Both the position numbers and the translations under genes were made by a program. A stretch of DNA of 64,000 nucleotides, from assembly GCA_020724265.1 (NCBI GenBank), contig DYHH01000014.1:1-64000 (forward strand). The letters are read 5' to 3'. Below, one piece after another: positions 7,829 through 16,463 of this stretch. Every line of letters begins with the position of its first letter. Positions within the stretch are counted from its first letter, which is position 1. Below the pieces are notes generated by a model. The model was given only the letters and a program-made list of their open reading frames with translations. It was not told the DNA's origin and did not search any database. This stretch comes from Melioribacter roseus. GTDB lineage: Bacteria > Bacteroidota > Ignavibacteria > Ignavibacteriales > Melioribacteraceae.

Positions 7829-8644
7829 ATGAAACATGCTATAACCAATGGAAATCATTTTTTTGAAGGCTCTATTTGTTCGATTAGAGAAACTTGTTTA
7901 AGTGATTATTTTAAAAACTCCATTGGCAGCGGAGTTACAATCGCAGTTATTGATAGCGGTTGGAATTATTCACTAATCGATTCTCGAATTCAAAATGGTA
8001 CTGGTTTTGTTGATCGATTCGATGAACTTAGCTTAAAAGTAAATGAAAATTATTTTGATGAAAATGGACATGGGACAGCAGTAACCGACCTGATTCTTAG
8101 AATTGCGCCAGGAACAACTATTATTCCCTTAAAAGTTTTTGGAAAAAGATTGGAAACTTCTGTTAATATTTTAGTTGAAGCTATACTTTGGTGCATTAAA
8201 AACAAAGTAAAAATTATTAACCTTAGTTTGGGAACACTTCTTGATGAAGCTCTTAAACCTTTATATCAAGTGTGTGAATTAGCAAAACAAAATGGAATAA
8301 TAATTGTATCTGCCCAATCGAATTCAAATGAATATAGTTATCCTTCAATTTTTGAAAACTCTATAGGAGTAAAGAACGGTCAATTAAATAGCATTTTTGA
8401 AATAATATATTTGCATGATGAAGCTACTGAGTGTATAGCCAAAGGTTTTCACGAAGATTTACTTTATCTTAATGGTGAAAGAGTTAAATCAGCAGGTAAT
8501 AGTTTTGCCGCGCCTATCATAACCGGGTTGGTAGCTCTGTTTTCTCAAAATAATAATAAACTCGACCTAAATGAGGCAAGGAATAAGTTAGAAAATTATT
8601 TTCATTTTCTACAAGATAAAGCGTTAAACTCTTTTGTTAGTTGA
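7829..8644 (+). CDS. Subtilisin-like S8 peptidase without signal peptide (LanP-like), 271 aa
   Basis: Probable leader peptidase. The S8 catalytic triad is intact: Asp42 (VIDSG), His81 (NGHGTAV) and Ser225 (GNSFAAP); Asn165 sits where the oxyanion Asn is expected. There is no signal peptide, propeptide or membrane segment, so it should act in the cytoplasm, as known for some LanP enzymes. At 271 aa it is a minimal subtilase. It is the last gene of the exporter operon, and the exporter lacks its own C39 protease, so leader removal is its most likely job. Its 3' end overlaps the convergent NPP gene by 8 bases. Confidence 0.88.
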   Translation: MKHAITNGNHFFEGSICSIRETCLSDYFKNSIGSGVTIAVIDSGWNYSLIDSRIQNGTGFVDRFDELSLKVNENYFDENGHGTAVTDLILRIAPGTTIIPLKVFGKRLETSVNILVEAILWCIKNKVKIINLSLGTLLDEALKPLYQVCELAKQNGIIIVSAQSNSNEYSYPSIFENSIGVKNGQLNSIFEIIYLHDEATECIAKGFHEDLLYLNGERVKSAGNSFAAPIITGLVALFSQNNNKLDLNEARNKLENYFHFLQDKALNSFVS

Positions 8645-9833
8645 AGTCTAAGATAAATCCGATTCGTTCAAGTTTACCGTCAATATTTTGTGGTTGGGGT
8701 ATACCGAATATTTCACATAGCAGCGGATAAATATCTACATTCCATACTGTCCCGGTTTTATACCCTTTTTTGAATGCCGGACCTTTTGCGATAAAAATTC
8801 CGTGCATATCTAATTGGTTATGATCAAAACCATGAGTACCAACCGAAGCATAATTATCCCATTTTTCAAGATCATCGTTATGGATTAGCAACCAGCCTAA
8901 ATCCGCAATTAAAACAAAGTCTGAGATTAACCCGTTCTTTGAATAATGATAATATTCCGGGACGTTCTCCCGTTCATAAAATTTATAATGTCTTTGGTTA
9001 GCTTCCAATCTTGTTTTTATTTTTTCTCTATCTTTTTCAGAAGGTTGAATCATCATGAAAGGATCACCGCCGGTTGCAGTATATTCAAGTCCATCCAACA
9101 TTTGCTCAATGTTTATTGTTCGCTCTTTGGAAATCTCGGTCATGCCATGATCGGAAGTTAAAATTATATTTACACTGTCGATTAAACCGATTTTGTCCAA
9201 ACCAATAAACATATAGTTGACAAGCGAATCACATCTTTGAATTGAAAGATTAATCTCTTCAGAATTTGGTCCGAAACGGTGACCTTTTGTATCGGTCTCG
9301 TCAAAATAAATTGATAGAAAATGCGGTCGCTTCTCTTTAGGAAATTGAAGCCATTTTATTAATGAATCAATTCGTTCTTCGTAAGGTTTTTCGTGTTCGT
9401 AAACTTTCGAATATGTTGGTCTCCTTGTTTCATCATCCAAACGCGAGCCTGGCCAAAAATATGTTCCTGTAGTTATTCCGTTATATTCCGCTGTTTCCCA
9501 AAAAGCTCTGCCGACCCACCAGCTGTTTTTTGTGGTACGCATTCCAAACCATTCACCAGAATGAGGATCCCCAAATCTGTTTGAAATGATTCCATGATTC
9601 TGCGGATACAAACCGGTTATAATTGAATAATGATTTGGAAATGTTTTTGATGGAAATGCCGGTCTTAATGATAAAGCATGTACACCATTATCAATAATTT
9701 TTTGAATATTCGGGGTAATATTTCGATTCGCATAATCCCATCTAAAACCGTCGAATGATACTAATATAACATATGGTTTTGCTGCAAATATTTGTGCTGC
9801 TATAAATAAGAAAAGTATGAGAAATTTTTTCAT
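8637..9833 (-). CDS. Nucleotide pyrophosphatase/phosphodiesterase (NPP) family, alkaline phosphatase superfamily, 398 aa
   Basis: A secreted metal-dependent phosphodiesterase. Signal peptide at residues 1-18 (cleavage near IFAAKP). Metal ligand Asp28 (SFDGFR), nucleophile Thr64 (PSKTFPNH), further metal motifs YFDETDTKGH and TSDHGM, and GTHGFDH near the C-terminus match the NPP/type I phosphodiesterase family. The substrate (nucleotide, phospholipid or other diester) cannot be told from sequence. It is a single gene, convergent with the RiPP operon; the upstream side (9834-9984) carries two hairpins. Confidence 0.88.
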   Translation of the reverse strand: MKKFLILFLFIAAQIFAAKPYVILVSFDGFRWDYANRNITPNIQKIIDNGVHALSLRPAFPSKTFPNHYSIITGLYPQNHGIISNRFGDPHSGEWFGMRTTKNSWWVGRAFWETAEYNGITTGTYFWPGSRLDDETRRPTYSKVYEHEKPYEERIDSLIKWLQFPKEKRPHFLSIYFDETDTKGHRFGPNSEEINLSIQRCDSLVNYMFIGLDKIGLIDSVNIILTSDHGMTEISKERTINIEQMLDGLEYTATGGDPFMMIQPSEKDREKIKTRLEANQRHYKFYERENVPEYYHYSKNGLISDFVLIADLGWLLIHNDDLEKWDNYASVGTHGFDHNQLDMHGIFIAKGPAFKKGYKTGTVWNVDIYPLLCEIFGIPQPQNIDGKLERIGFILDFN

Positions 9834-9887
9834 CGTTTAATCCGTTTGTTGTAATATTTTTCAAATTCAGTTATAAATATAAGGAAA

Positions 9888-9920
9888 AGAGATTCCATCT
9901 TTTCAAAAGATAGAATCTCT
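9888..9920. terminator. Long near-perfect palindromic hairpin
   Basis: AGAGATTC-C-ATCTTTT-C-AAAAGAT-A-GAATCTCT: 15 pairs with one C-A mismatch and almost no loop. It is followed on the plus strand by AAAAAAG. It lies between the end of the TonB receptor gene and the start of the NPP gene (both minus), and may be a second terminator for the receptor gene or a regulatory palindrome. Confidence 0.5.
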
Positions 9921-9930
9921 AAAAAAGTAA

Positions 9931-9963
9931 AAAAAAAGCTGCCCATTTAGAGAGCAGCTTTTT
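9931..9963 (-). terminator. Intrinsic terminator of the TonB-dependent receptor gene
   Basis: On the minus strand AAAAAGCTGC, an 11-base loop and GCAGCTTTTT form a perfect 10-pair stem that runs into a tract of T, 22 bases after the receptor stop codon. Confidence 0.9.
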
Positions 9964-9984
9964 ATAAAACAAAATAACCAAGAA

Positions 9985-12744
9985 TTAGAATCTAATTGAG
10001 AAACCGGCTTTAAAGTTTCTTGGCAAACCTGGGAATATTTCAGCATCGTCAGCTGAGTGGTTCACGCCGTTACCTGTATAAGCATTAAATGAACTGTTGT
10101 CCGTAGCATCGGCAACGTAGAGTTCATCAAATAAGTTGAAAACGTGACCGAATACTGTAATATCAGCACCGCTGAGAGGCAGACGATATGACACATGTAA
10201 ATTGAATAAATGGAATGAAGGAATCTGCCATACTTGAGCTCTATCATCCGGATCATTTCTGCTGAAAGGATCATAAGCTGAATAGTAATCATCATTAAAT
10301 TGCCATACTAACTGTGCTTGAAAACCGTTGAACGGGAATAGAGATAGACCGGCAGATAATTGGAACTGAGGAGCGTCACCAACTTTCAAGCCGTCAATAT
10401 AATAGTTGTATTCAACAGCTGAAGTAGGATCACCGGCATCAGGAATATAGGTACCGCTTACATCTGAACCATATTCCCAAATAGCTTTGGAACCGGCAAA
10501 GTCTAAACGGAAATATTTAACAGGTTGGAAAGCTATTTCAGCTTCAATACCCATATGAGTTGATTCGATACCGTCTAAACGCACCAGACCTTCGCTGCCG
10601 TCTGCATTTTGAACACCGCGTGATTGAGCTCTGTCAGTCCAGTTGGTATAATAAACGTTTGATTTAATGTTGAGCATATTTTTCATCAACCTGAAGTTAG
10701 CTCCTAACTCTGCAGATAAGAATTTTTCGTTTTTAGGATCTTCAAGTTGAACACCGTTAACGTCGTCAATAACCTGGTCAAATATCGGCACTTTTGAAAC
10801 ATAACCGAAGTTAGCGTAAACATCGGTTTCTGCAGTTACACGGAAGCTTGCACCGCCTTTGAATTGATAACCGCCAATCCAATCTGTTTCAATAACTCTA
10901 ATTCCCGAACTTGGATCAGGATCACCGTTAGGTAATGTTGCTGCAGTTCTAAAGCGATCTTCGTAATCATATTTTATCATTGAATAACCTGCAGTTCCGT
11001 AAACAGTTAATCTATCTGCAGTATATTCACCTTGTAAGTATCCGCCAATCCAGTCAACAGTATTTGTATTATCGTAGTTAATCTTGTCACCAAGTCTTAC
11101 ATATAAATCCATTGGATTAGTAATGAATTGATTGTTGCCTGCAAATTCTTGGTAGATATCTCCACCTAGAAGATCACGAACTTCTCTCCAGTGACCGATT
11201 TCGGCATGTCTCCAATCCACACCAAAAGAAAGTGTAAGATCTTGATTTACTTTATAGTATGCTTTAGAGATAGCGCCGATTGTCCATTGTTGGTTAACAG
11301 AGTTTCTTAAAATACCGCGAGATACTCTGTAAGTGGTAGTGTCACCTGTACCATAAAGATCAAGATCTCTTGTATTACCCATATTTCTTGTTATTGTACC
11401 TGCCCAATCAGCAACTCTTTGTCTATTGGTATAATCCCAAACCATACTTCCGTATGTACCTGTACCACCGCCTTTACCGCCTGACCAATAAGCTGTGGTA
11501 TACAATGAGAATTTTTCACTAAACTGAGTATACCAGTTTAAGTTAACCAATGGTTTGTGATAGTAGTTTTCTCTTTCCCAAAGATAACTTGGGTCGTAAC
11601 GGTCGGTCATTTTAGTGTTCCAATACATTTCATAGTATTGTTTGCCGGCATATTCAGAAGGGGCACCATTCCAGTTAGGGTTGTAATTCAATCCTAATTC
11701 TTGGAATAGAGGATCTTGTAAAACTTCTTCTGAGAATCCTAAATTGCGAGCAAGTTCATGACTGAAAGAAGCTGCGTTTAATTTATAGCTTCTTTGTCCG
11801 TGACGCTGCGGAGCGCCCATTGCATAAAGTTCAACTCTATTTGTTTTGTTGATTTGGTAAGCGGCTCCTAAATAATATGACCAAGCATCGGTAAAAGTAC
11901 CCTGTGCAATACCGTCACCGGTTTTTTTAACAAGACCTAAACTGAGTGCAAATTTATCGTCTACAAGTCCGGTGTGTGCAAATACGGACTGCTTCGAAAA
12001 GTTTCCTGAACCGGTTTCAGTTTTTAAGAACCATGAAGCTCTTTGTTGTGTAGGATCTGAAATTACGTTCATTGTTCCACCGATAGATGGAGTAGCTAAG
12101 TTAACGGCACTCAACCCTCTTTGAACCTGAATAGATGAAGTAGCGTCGCTGAGACCATCCCAGTTTGACCAATAAACCCAACCGTTTTCCATATCGTTGA
12201 TAGGAACACCGTTGATCATGATAGCAATATTTCTTTGATCGAAACCGCGGAGGTTAACTCTTGAGTCACCGGCACCACCGCCTTGTTCTGTTGCATAAAC
12301 AGAAGGAGTAGTGTTCAATACCATAGGGATATCTCTTGAACCGAGAGTAAATTCCATTTGCTGTTTGTCAATATTCGAAAAAGCAACAGGAGTTTCTCTT
12401 TCTTTAGCACGGTCCGCAATAACTTCAAGAGAGAGAGAAAATTCAAAATCTTCGAGTTCAAAATCAACTTCCATATCATTTGATAAGTTGATATCGTACT
12501 CAACTGTTTTGTAACCTATGTAGCTGCAGACGAGTGTGTAGCTTCCTTTTGGAGCTGTAAACTCGAATGACCCTCCCTGAGTAGAAGCATCACCGAATGT
12601 TGTTCCCTTTAAATACACGTTTGCCCCGATAAGTGCTTCTCCGGTTCTGGAGTCAGTCACTTTACCTTTTACCGTATAGTTTTGGGCTACAACAACTGAG
12701 GTGATCAGGAGGAAAGCGAGAATTAAGTTGTAGATTTTAGACAT
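9985..12744 (-). CDS. TonB-dependent outer-membrane receptor with carboxypeptidase-regulatory-like N-terminus, 919 aa
   Basis: An outer-membrane active transporter driven by TonB. Signal peptide (residues 1-20, ending VVVAQ), then a CarboxypepD_reg-like domain (about 22-105, with SRTGEALIGANVYLKGT), a plug domain (about 115-235, LRGFDQRNIAIMINGVP) and a 22-strand barrel that ends in the aromatic-terminated strand GFSIRF, the usual Bam signal. There is no SusD-like partner next to it and no Fe uptake genes, so the substrate is unknown. The N-terminal domain is typical of Bacteroidota-like phyla. Monocistronic: terminator below, 396-base gap above. Confidence 0.93.
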   Translation of the reverse strand: MSKIYNLILAFLLITSVVVAQNYTVKGKVTDSRTGEALIGANVYLKGTTFGDASTQGGSFEFTAPKGSYTLVCSYIGYKTVEYDINLSNDMEVDFELEDFEFSLSLEVIADRAKERETPVAFSNIDKQQMEFTLGSRDIPMVLNTTPSVYATEQGGGAGDSRVNLRGFDQRNIAIMINGVPINDMENGWVYWSNWDGLSDATSSIQVQRGLSAVNLATPSIGGTMNVISDPTQQRASWFLKTETGSGNFSKQSVFAHTGLVDDKFALSLGLVKKTGDGIAQGTFTDAWSYYLGAAYQINKTNRVELYAMGAPQRHGQRSYKLNAASFSHELARNLGFSEEVLQDPLFQELGLNYNPNWNGAPSEYAGKQYYEMYWNTKMTDRYDPSYLWERENYYHKPLVNLNWYTQFSEKFSLYTTAYWSGGKGGGTGTYGSMVWDYTNRQRVADWAGTITRNMGNTRDLDLYGTGDTTTYRVSRGILRNSVNQQWTIGAISKAYYKVNQDLTLSFGVDWRHAEIGHWREVRDLLGGDIYQEFAGNNQFITNPMDLYVRLGDKINYDNTNTVDWIGGYLQGEYTADRLTVYGTAGYSMIKYDYEDRFRTAATLPNGDPDPSSGIRVIETDWIGGYQFKGGASFRVTAETDVYANFGYVSKVPIFDQVIDDVNGVQLEDPKNEKFLSAELGANFRLMKNMLNIKSNVYYTNWTDRAQSRGVQNADGSEGLVRLDGIESTHMGIEAEIAFQPVKYFRLDFAGSKAIWEYGSDVSGTYIPDAGDPTSAVEYNYYIDGLKVGDAPQFQLSAGLSLFPFNGFQAQLVWQFNDDYYSAYDPFSRNDPDDRAQVWQIPSFHLFNLHVSYRLPLSGADITVFGHVFNLFDELYVADATDNSSFNAYTGNGVNHSADDAEIFPGLPRNFKAGFSIRF

Positions 12745-13140
12745 GTGTTAACCCTTTTTTTGGTTAGTGAAAAACAATTAATTAGTTATGTAATAATAAG
12801 AAGTACATCCCTCTTTTTGTATGTTGTGGTTAATTCTTAATAATTTATTAATACTGGAATAATTTTGTTGTTTGGATAAAAAATTGAATATGGAGATACG
12901 AACCTGACACTTGTTCAATAATGAAAAAGTGAGTAAGGAAAAGTTAAAAAAATTAGTTGGTCCGAAGATGTCTATTGCTGTTTTCAACTGTCGCAAATAA
13001 TTTGTCCCAAATCACATTTTAGACATATAACAATATAATGAATGTCTACTAAATAATAAAAAGTGTTTTTTAACTTTTTTGAAAAAATGCTGATTACAGC
13101 ATAAAATCAAATTTAAGTTTTAACTTCATTTAGCAATTAG
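12745..13140. other. Intergenic region without a credible gene
   Basis: A 396-base AT-rich gap between two minus-strand genes; it should carry the promoter of the TonB receptor gene. Visible elements: the YD-repeat gene terminator at 13082-13102 and an inverted repeat AGACAT-N15-ATGTCT at 13021-13047 that could be an operator. A 72-codon minus-strand frame (12778-12996) has no family resemblance or clear ribosome binding site. Confidence 0.6.
13082..13102 (-). terminator. Intrinsic terminator of the YD-repeat protein gene
   Basis: On the minus strand ATGCTG-TAAT-CAGCAT is followed by TTTTTTC, 39 bases after the stop codon. Confidence 0.75.
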
Positions 13141-14196
13141 TTAATAACTATATTTCAGCATATACGCTTTGATTGGTTCACGTAATTTATCAAATTCGAT
13201 AACTTTTATCAGGTTACCGTTCTGATCATAGTTGTATCGAAGCTCTTGAAAGATTTCTTTCTCGCGATGATCAATTATTTCTTTTTCAATATTACCTTCA
13301 TTATTATAGTGGTATTCAAAACTATAAATCAAATTTGACTTTGAGTTAAACTCCTTTTCGCCGGTTAATAAACTATTGCTGTTATATTCATAATTTTTCG
13401 TATAAATTAAATCCCCATCGTCATCATAAAATGATTCCTCAATTAGATTATTGTTATCATCGTATTTTTTTAATTTCTTTGATTTCACATCTCCGTCGGC
13501 TTCATATATAATCTCGCTGATTTGATTTCCTTTATCATCGTAGTCAAATACATCTTTTTGAATAATCTCACCATCGGAATCATAAGTTATCATTTCTGTC
13601 ATGTTTCCGTTTTCATTATACTTATAGTCCAACTTAATTTCGGGGTTACCTTTTGAATCATAACCGATCATTTTATCGAGCATATTATTAGCATTATAGT
13701 AGTAGATTTCGCGCATAATAATATCACCATCGTCATCATACTCGGTCATTTTTGTTAAACGATTGTTTTCATACTCGTATTCTTTTTTGTGAATTAAGCT
13801 TTCATTTGCTTTATGTTCCGATTCTGTTATGAGATTATTTTTTGCATCATATCGATATCGAAAAATTTTCTCGATGTCATTGTCATCATCATATAAGATT
13901 TTTTTTACGACATTTCCTGCCCCATCATATTCCATTCTAATCTTTGACTGCAAGTCACCATCGCGATCAAAAATTGTGTATGAAATTTGATTTCCTTCAG
14001 CATCGAATTCAGAAGCAAACATTTTAATTCCCTCAGGAACTGGTTCACCGAAATGGTATTGGTGCAAAGTTTGCTCATAGCTTGCAATTTTTGTGGACTC
14101 AATTTTTTTGTAAAAATCTTTTTGTGCCATCACAACAGTAGTAAGCAAAATAAAAGAAAGAATTAGGTAAACTGATTTTTTAAAGAATGAATCCAT
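13141..14196 (-). CDS. Secreted YD/RHS-like repeat protein, 351 aa
   Basis: Function not recognised. After a signal peptide (residues 1-25, ending VVMAQ) almost the whole protein is a series of about ten degenerate repeats of some 22-26 residues of the form Y-D-D-D-G-D-x-x...Y-x-Y-x-x-N-x-x-L. They resemble YD (RHS-like) repeats or tandem beta-hairpin repeats; there is no toxin domain, core-cleavage motif or sorting domain, so it is not a classical RHS toxin. A clear GGAGG precedes the ATG. It is likely periplasmic or surface-exposed. Monocistronic, with its own terminator. Confidence 0.75.
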   Translation of the reverse strand: MDSFFKKSVYLILSFILLTTVVMAQKDFYKKIESTKIASYEQTLHQYHFGEPVPEGIKMFASEFDAEGNQISYTIFDRDGDLQSKIRMEYDGAGNVVKKILYDDDNDIEKIFRYRYDAKNNLITESEHKANESLIHKKEYEYENNRLTKMTEYDDDGDIIMREIYYYNANNMLDKMIGYDSKGNPEIKLDYKYNENGNMTEMITYDSDGEIIQKDVFDYDDKGNQISEIIYEADGDVKSKKLKKYDDNNNLIEESFYDDDGDLIYTKNYEYNSNSLLTGEKEFNSKSNLIYSFEYHYNNEGNIEKEIIDHREKEIFQELRYNYDQNGNLIKVIEFDKLREPIKAYMLKYSY

Positions 14197-14353
14197 ATGA
14201 ACCTCCGGCTCATTTAATGAATTACTTATTTTTATTGAAAGGCTTGTTTGAAATATAGAAAATACGAATGATATTGGAAATAATATTATTGTAAAGAAGA
14301 CATAACGTGGTTTAAAATGAGTTCTTGCGTACTATGCCGGTTGAAAAACATAT

Positions 14354-14851
14354 CTACTTATAATTAACAAACTGTACAGGGAAATTTAAATCCGCATCTC
14401 GAACAAGAGAAATTACTTCTTGTAGTTCATCTTTTTTTGATCCCTGAACTCTAATAATTTCATCCATAATTTGAGCTGTAACTTTAACCTTACTATCTTT
14501 TATCAGCTTTGTAATTATCTTTGAATTATCTTTAGAAATTCCGCTTTGCAAATCAATTTGTTGTTTGACTCTGCCGCCTCCTGAAGGTTCAGGTTCACCC
14601 AGCTTCATTGCTTTTAGTGATATACTTCTTTTTATAAATTTTGTCTGGAGTATGTCGATTGAAGACTTTAGTGAATAATCATCTTTTGTGTTTATTGTAA
14701 TTAACTTCTCTTTTTTATTTAGATTGATTTCTGTTTTGGAATCTTTCAAGTCATAACGCTGATTAATTTCTTTAATTGCTTGGTTAACAGCATTATCCAC
14801 TTCTTGAAAATCAATTTCGGAAACTATATCGAAAGAAAACTTTTGCGCCAT
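14354..14851 (-). CDS. yajQ: YajQ-family nucleotide-binding protein, 165 aa
   Basis: YajQ proteins have two ferredoxin-like domains and bind nucleotides; a Xanthomonas member is a cyclic-di-GMP effector. The N-terminus MAQKFSFDIVSEIDFQEVDN, the RYDLKDSKTEI motif and the C-terminal LRDAD/FPVQFVNYK-like end cover the full family length. The start at 14851 is preferred over 14899 because GAGGA lies 8 bases upstream and the protein then begins at the conserved MAQ. It follows tRNA-Pro on the same strand by 49 bases, so it may be cotranscribed with it. Confidence 0.93.
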   Translation of the reverse strand: MAQKFSFDIVSEIDFQEVDNAVNQAIKEINQRYDLKDSKTEINLNKKEKLITINTKDDYSLKSSIDILQTKFIKRSISLKAMKLGEPEPSGGGRVKQQIDLQSGISKDNSKIITKLIKDSKVKVTAQIMDEIIRVQGSKKDELQEVISLVRDADLNFPVQFVNYK

Positions 14852-14900
14852 ATTAATATCCTCTATTTCAATAAAAGTAATTAGGAACAGAAAAAACAAG

Positions 14901-14974
14901 TCGGGGTGATAGGATTTGAACCTACGGCCTCTTCGTCCCGAACGAAGCGCGCTACCGGGCTGCGCTACACCCCG
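14901..14974 (-). tRNA. tRNA-Pro (anticodon CGG)
   Basis: On the minus strand CGGGGTG...CACCCCG acceptor, D arm TAGCGCAGCCCGGTAGCGC, anticodon stem CTTCG/CGAAG with loop TTCGGGA (CGG, U33 present), and T arm with TTCAAAT. Discriminator A. CCA is not encoded (next bases CTT). Confidence 0.96.
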
Positions 14975-15176
14975 AATATTGTGATAAAAAACAAGACTTA
15001 AAAATAATTATTGATTTATGCTTTGGCAATAGATAACTTTTCGATTATTTTAACTATATATCTAATATAATCTAAAAAAATGTTTATTATTGTTGTATTA
15101 TTTATAATATTTTATTAAATAATACTTAACGAATTATAGAAATTATATAAATTCCAAATAACCGAAAGGGGTGACC

Positions 15177-16271
15177 ATGAAAAAACTCTTTACTTTAATG
15201 GCAGTAGTTTTATTCTTAGCTTTTTCTAGCAACACATTTGCTCAGCTTGCTAAAGATAGCTGGGGATTTGGATTTGGTTTTTCATATCCAAGATTCATTG
15301 AGCACAATACTACTCCTAAGGAAGATAATTTAGGTGGGTTCTTAGCTATTCAAAGAAATTTTACAGAGCATTTTAGTGCAAGGTTTGAAGGGCGTTTTAA
15401 TCATCTTTCCTATAATTGGTATGATCCTCGAGAAAGAGAGGGTAATACAAATATTATTTCTGGTAATTTTGATATGCTCTATTACTTTGTACCTTGCGAA
15501 GCAGTTTCTCCTTATCTAACAGCAGGTTTTGGCGGCATTTATTATATGCACGATAATCCTCCAAACGCAACTCTTGATGATGAATTAGACTGGCAATTTA
15601 ATTTTGGTTTGGGTATCGATTGGAAAATTGGTGAGAATTGGAGTTTAACAACAGAAGCAACTCATCATACTGCTCCGAATTCAAGATTAGACGGTCAATT
15701 CGGTACAAGTGGAGCCGGCGGTTTTGTTGGTGGTCCGTATGATGCTTACATGACCTTCAATCTTGGTCTAATGTATACTTTCTCTAAAGGTGAACCATCA
15801 AAATATTGTCAATTGTATGATGGTATAAGCGCAGATGTTCCTGAAATCGATTATGAAAGAATCGAAAACATAGTTAAGAAACACATTCCTAAAGAAGTAG
15901 TTAAGGAAGTTGTTGTTGAAAAACCTATGGATCAAAAGTGGATTTTAGTTGGTGTTAATTTTGATTTCAACAAAGCTACACTTAGAAGTGAATCATATCC
16001 GGTACTATTCCATGCTGTTCAAGTATTATTACAAAATCCTGATATGAGAGTAGAAATCCAAGGTCATACAGACAACATCGGTTCAGATGATTATAATATG
16101 AAACTTGGTGAACGCAGAGCTAAGACAGTTAAAGATTATTTAGTTGCTCGCGGTATTTCTGCCGACAGATTATCAGTAAGATCATTCGGTGAAAGCCAAC
16201 CGATTGCTGATAATAAAACTGCTGATGGCAGGGCAATTAACAGAAGAGTTGAGTTCAAAGTTCTCAACTAA
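15177..16271 (+). CDS. OmpA-family outer-membrane protein, 364 aa
   Basis: Links the outer membrane to peptidoglycan. Signal peptide (residues 1-23, ending NTFAQ), an eight-stranded OmpA-like barrel (about 25-205), a short linker with a helical segment VVKEVVVEKP, then a C-terminal OmpA peptidoglycan-binding domain (about 260-364) with the family motif GHTDNIGSDDYNMKLGERRA. The ATG at 15177 is chosen over the GTG at 15171 because AAGGGG lies at a good distance and the signal peptide then starts MKKLF. Monocistronic with a strong terminator at 16279. Highly AT-rich upstream region (15000-15150) probably holds a strong promoter. Confidence 0.93.
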   Translation: MKKLFTLMAVVLFLAFSSNTFAQLAKDSWGFGFGFSYPRFIEHNTTPKEDNLGGFLAIQRNFTEHFSARFEGRFNHLSYNWYDPREREGNTNIISGNFDMLYYFVPCEAVSPYLTAGFGGIYYMHDNPPNATLDDELDWQFNFGLGIDWKIGENWSLTTEATHHTAPNSRLDGQFGTSGAGGFVGGPYDAYMTFNLGLMYTFSKGEPSKYCQLYDGISADVPEIDYERIENIVKKHIPKEVVKEVVVEKPMDQKWILVGVNFDFNKATLRSESYPVLFHAVQVLLQNPDMRVEIQGHTDNIGSDDYNMKLGERRAKTVKDYLVARGISADRLSVRSFGESQPIADNKTADGRAINRRVEFKVLN

Positions 16272-16278
16272 TTTTTCT

Positions 16279-16310
16279 AAAAGGGGTCACATTGTTGACC
16301 CCTTTTTTTT
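16279..16310 (+). terminator. Intrinsic terminator of the OmpA-family gene
   Basis: AAAAGGGGTCA and TGACCCCTTTT form an 11-pair stem with a six-base loop, followed by T to 16310. Confidence 0.95.
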
Positions 16311-16367
16311 GATCTGTTTACATTGAATTAATTCTTACTTATTATTGCACAAGTTTTTCCTTTAATT

Positions 16368-16383
16368 TTATCCGGAGAGATAA
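16368..16383 (+). promoter_or_regulatory. Candidate PyrR-binding hairpin in the pyr leader
   Basis: TTATC-CGGAGA-GATAA forms a hairpin whose TCCGGAGAGA matches nine of ten positions of the PyrR-binding consensus UCCNGNGAGG known from Bacillus. It lies 45 bases before a terminator-like hairpin and 80 bases before pyrR. The match is seen in sequence; regulation is inferred. Confidence 0.55.
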
Positions 16384-16427
16384 GCAAGGAATGGAAATAA
16401 AAAATACATATAACACTAACATGGAGA

Positions 16428-16461
16428 CCTCAGCGACTTATAGTCAATGAGGATTTTTTTT
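16428..16461 (+). terminator. Candidate attenuator (terminator) directly before pyrR
   Basis: CCTCA-GC-GACT-TAT-AGTC-AA-TGAGG is followed by a run of eight T (16454-16461) that ends 2 bases before the pyrR ATG. The 3' stem TGAGG is also the only plausible Shine-Dalgarno for pyrR, so folding would both end transcription and hide the ribosome site. Confidence 0.6.
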
Positions 16462-16463
16462 AT

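Noticed and set aside
12778-12996. 72-codon minus-strand frame between the TonB receptor and the YD-repeat gene
   Set aside because: No clear ribosome site, low-complexity composition and no family resemblance.
13021-13047. AGACAT-N15-ATGTCT as a defined operator
   Set aside because: Six-base arms in a very AT-rich gap can occur by chance; noted only in the intergenic entry.
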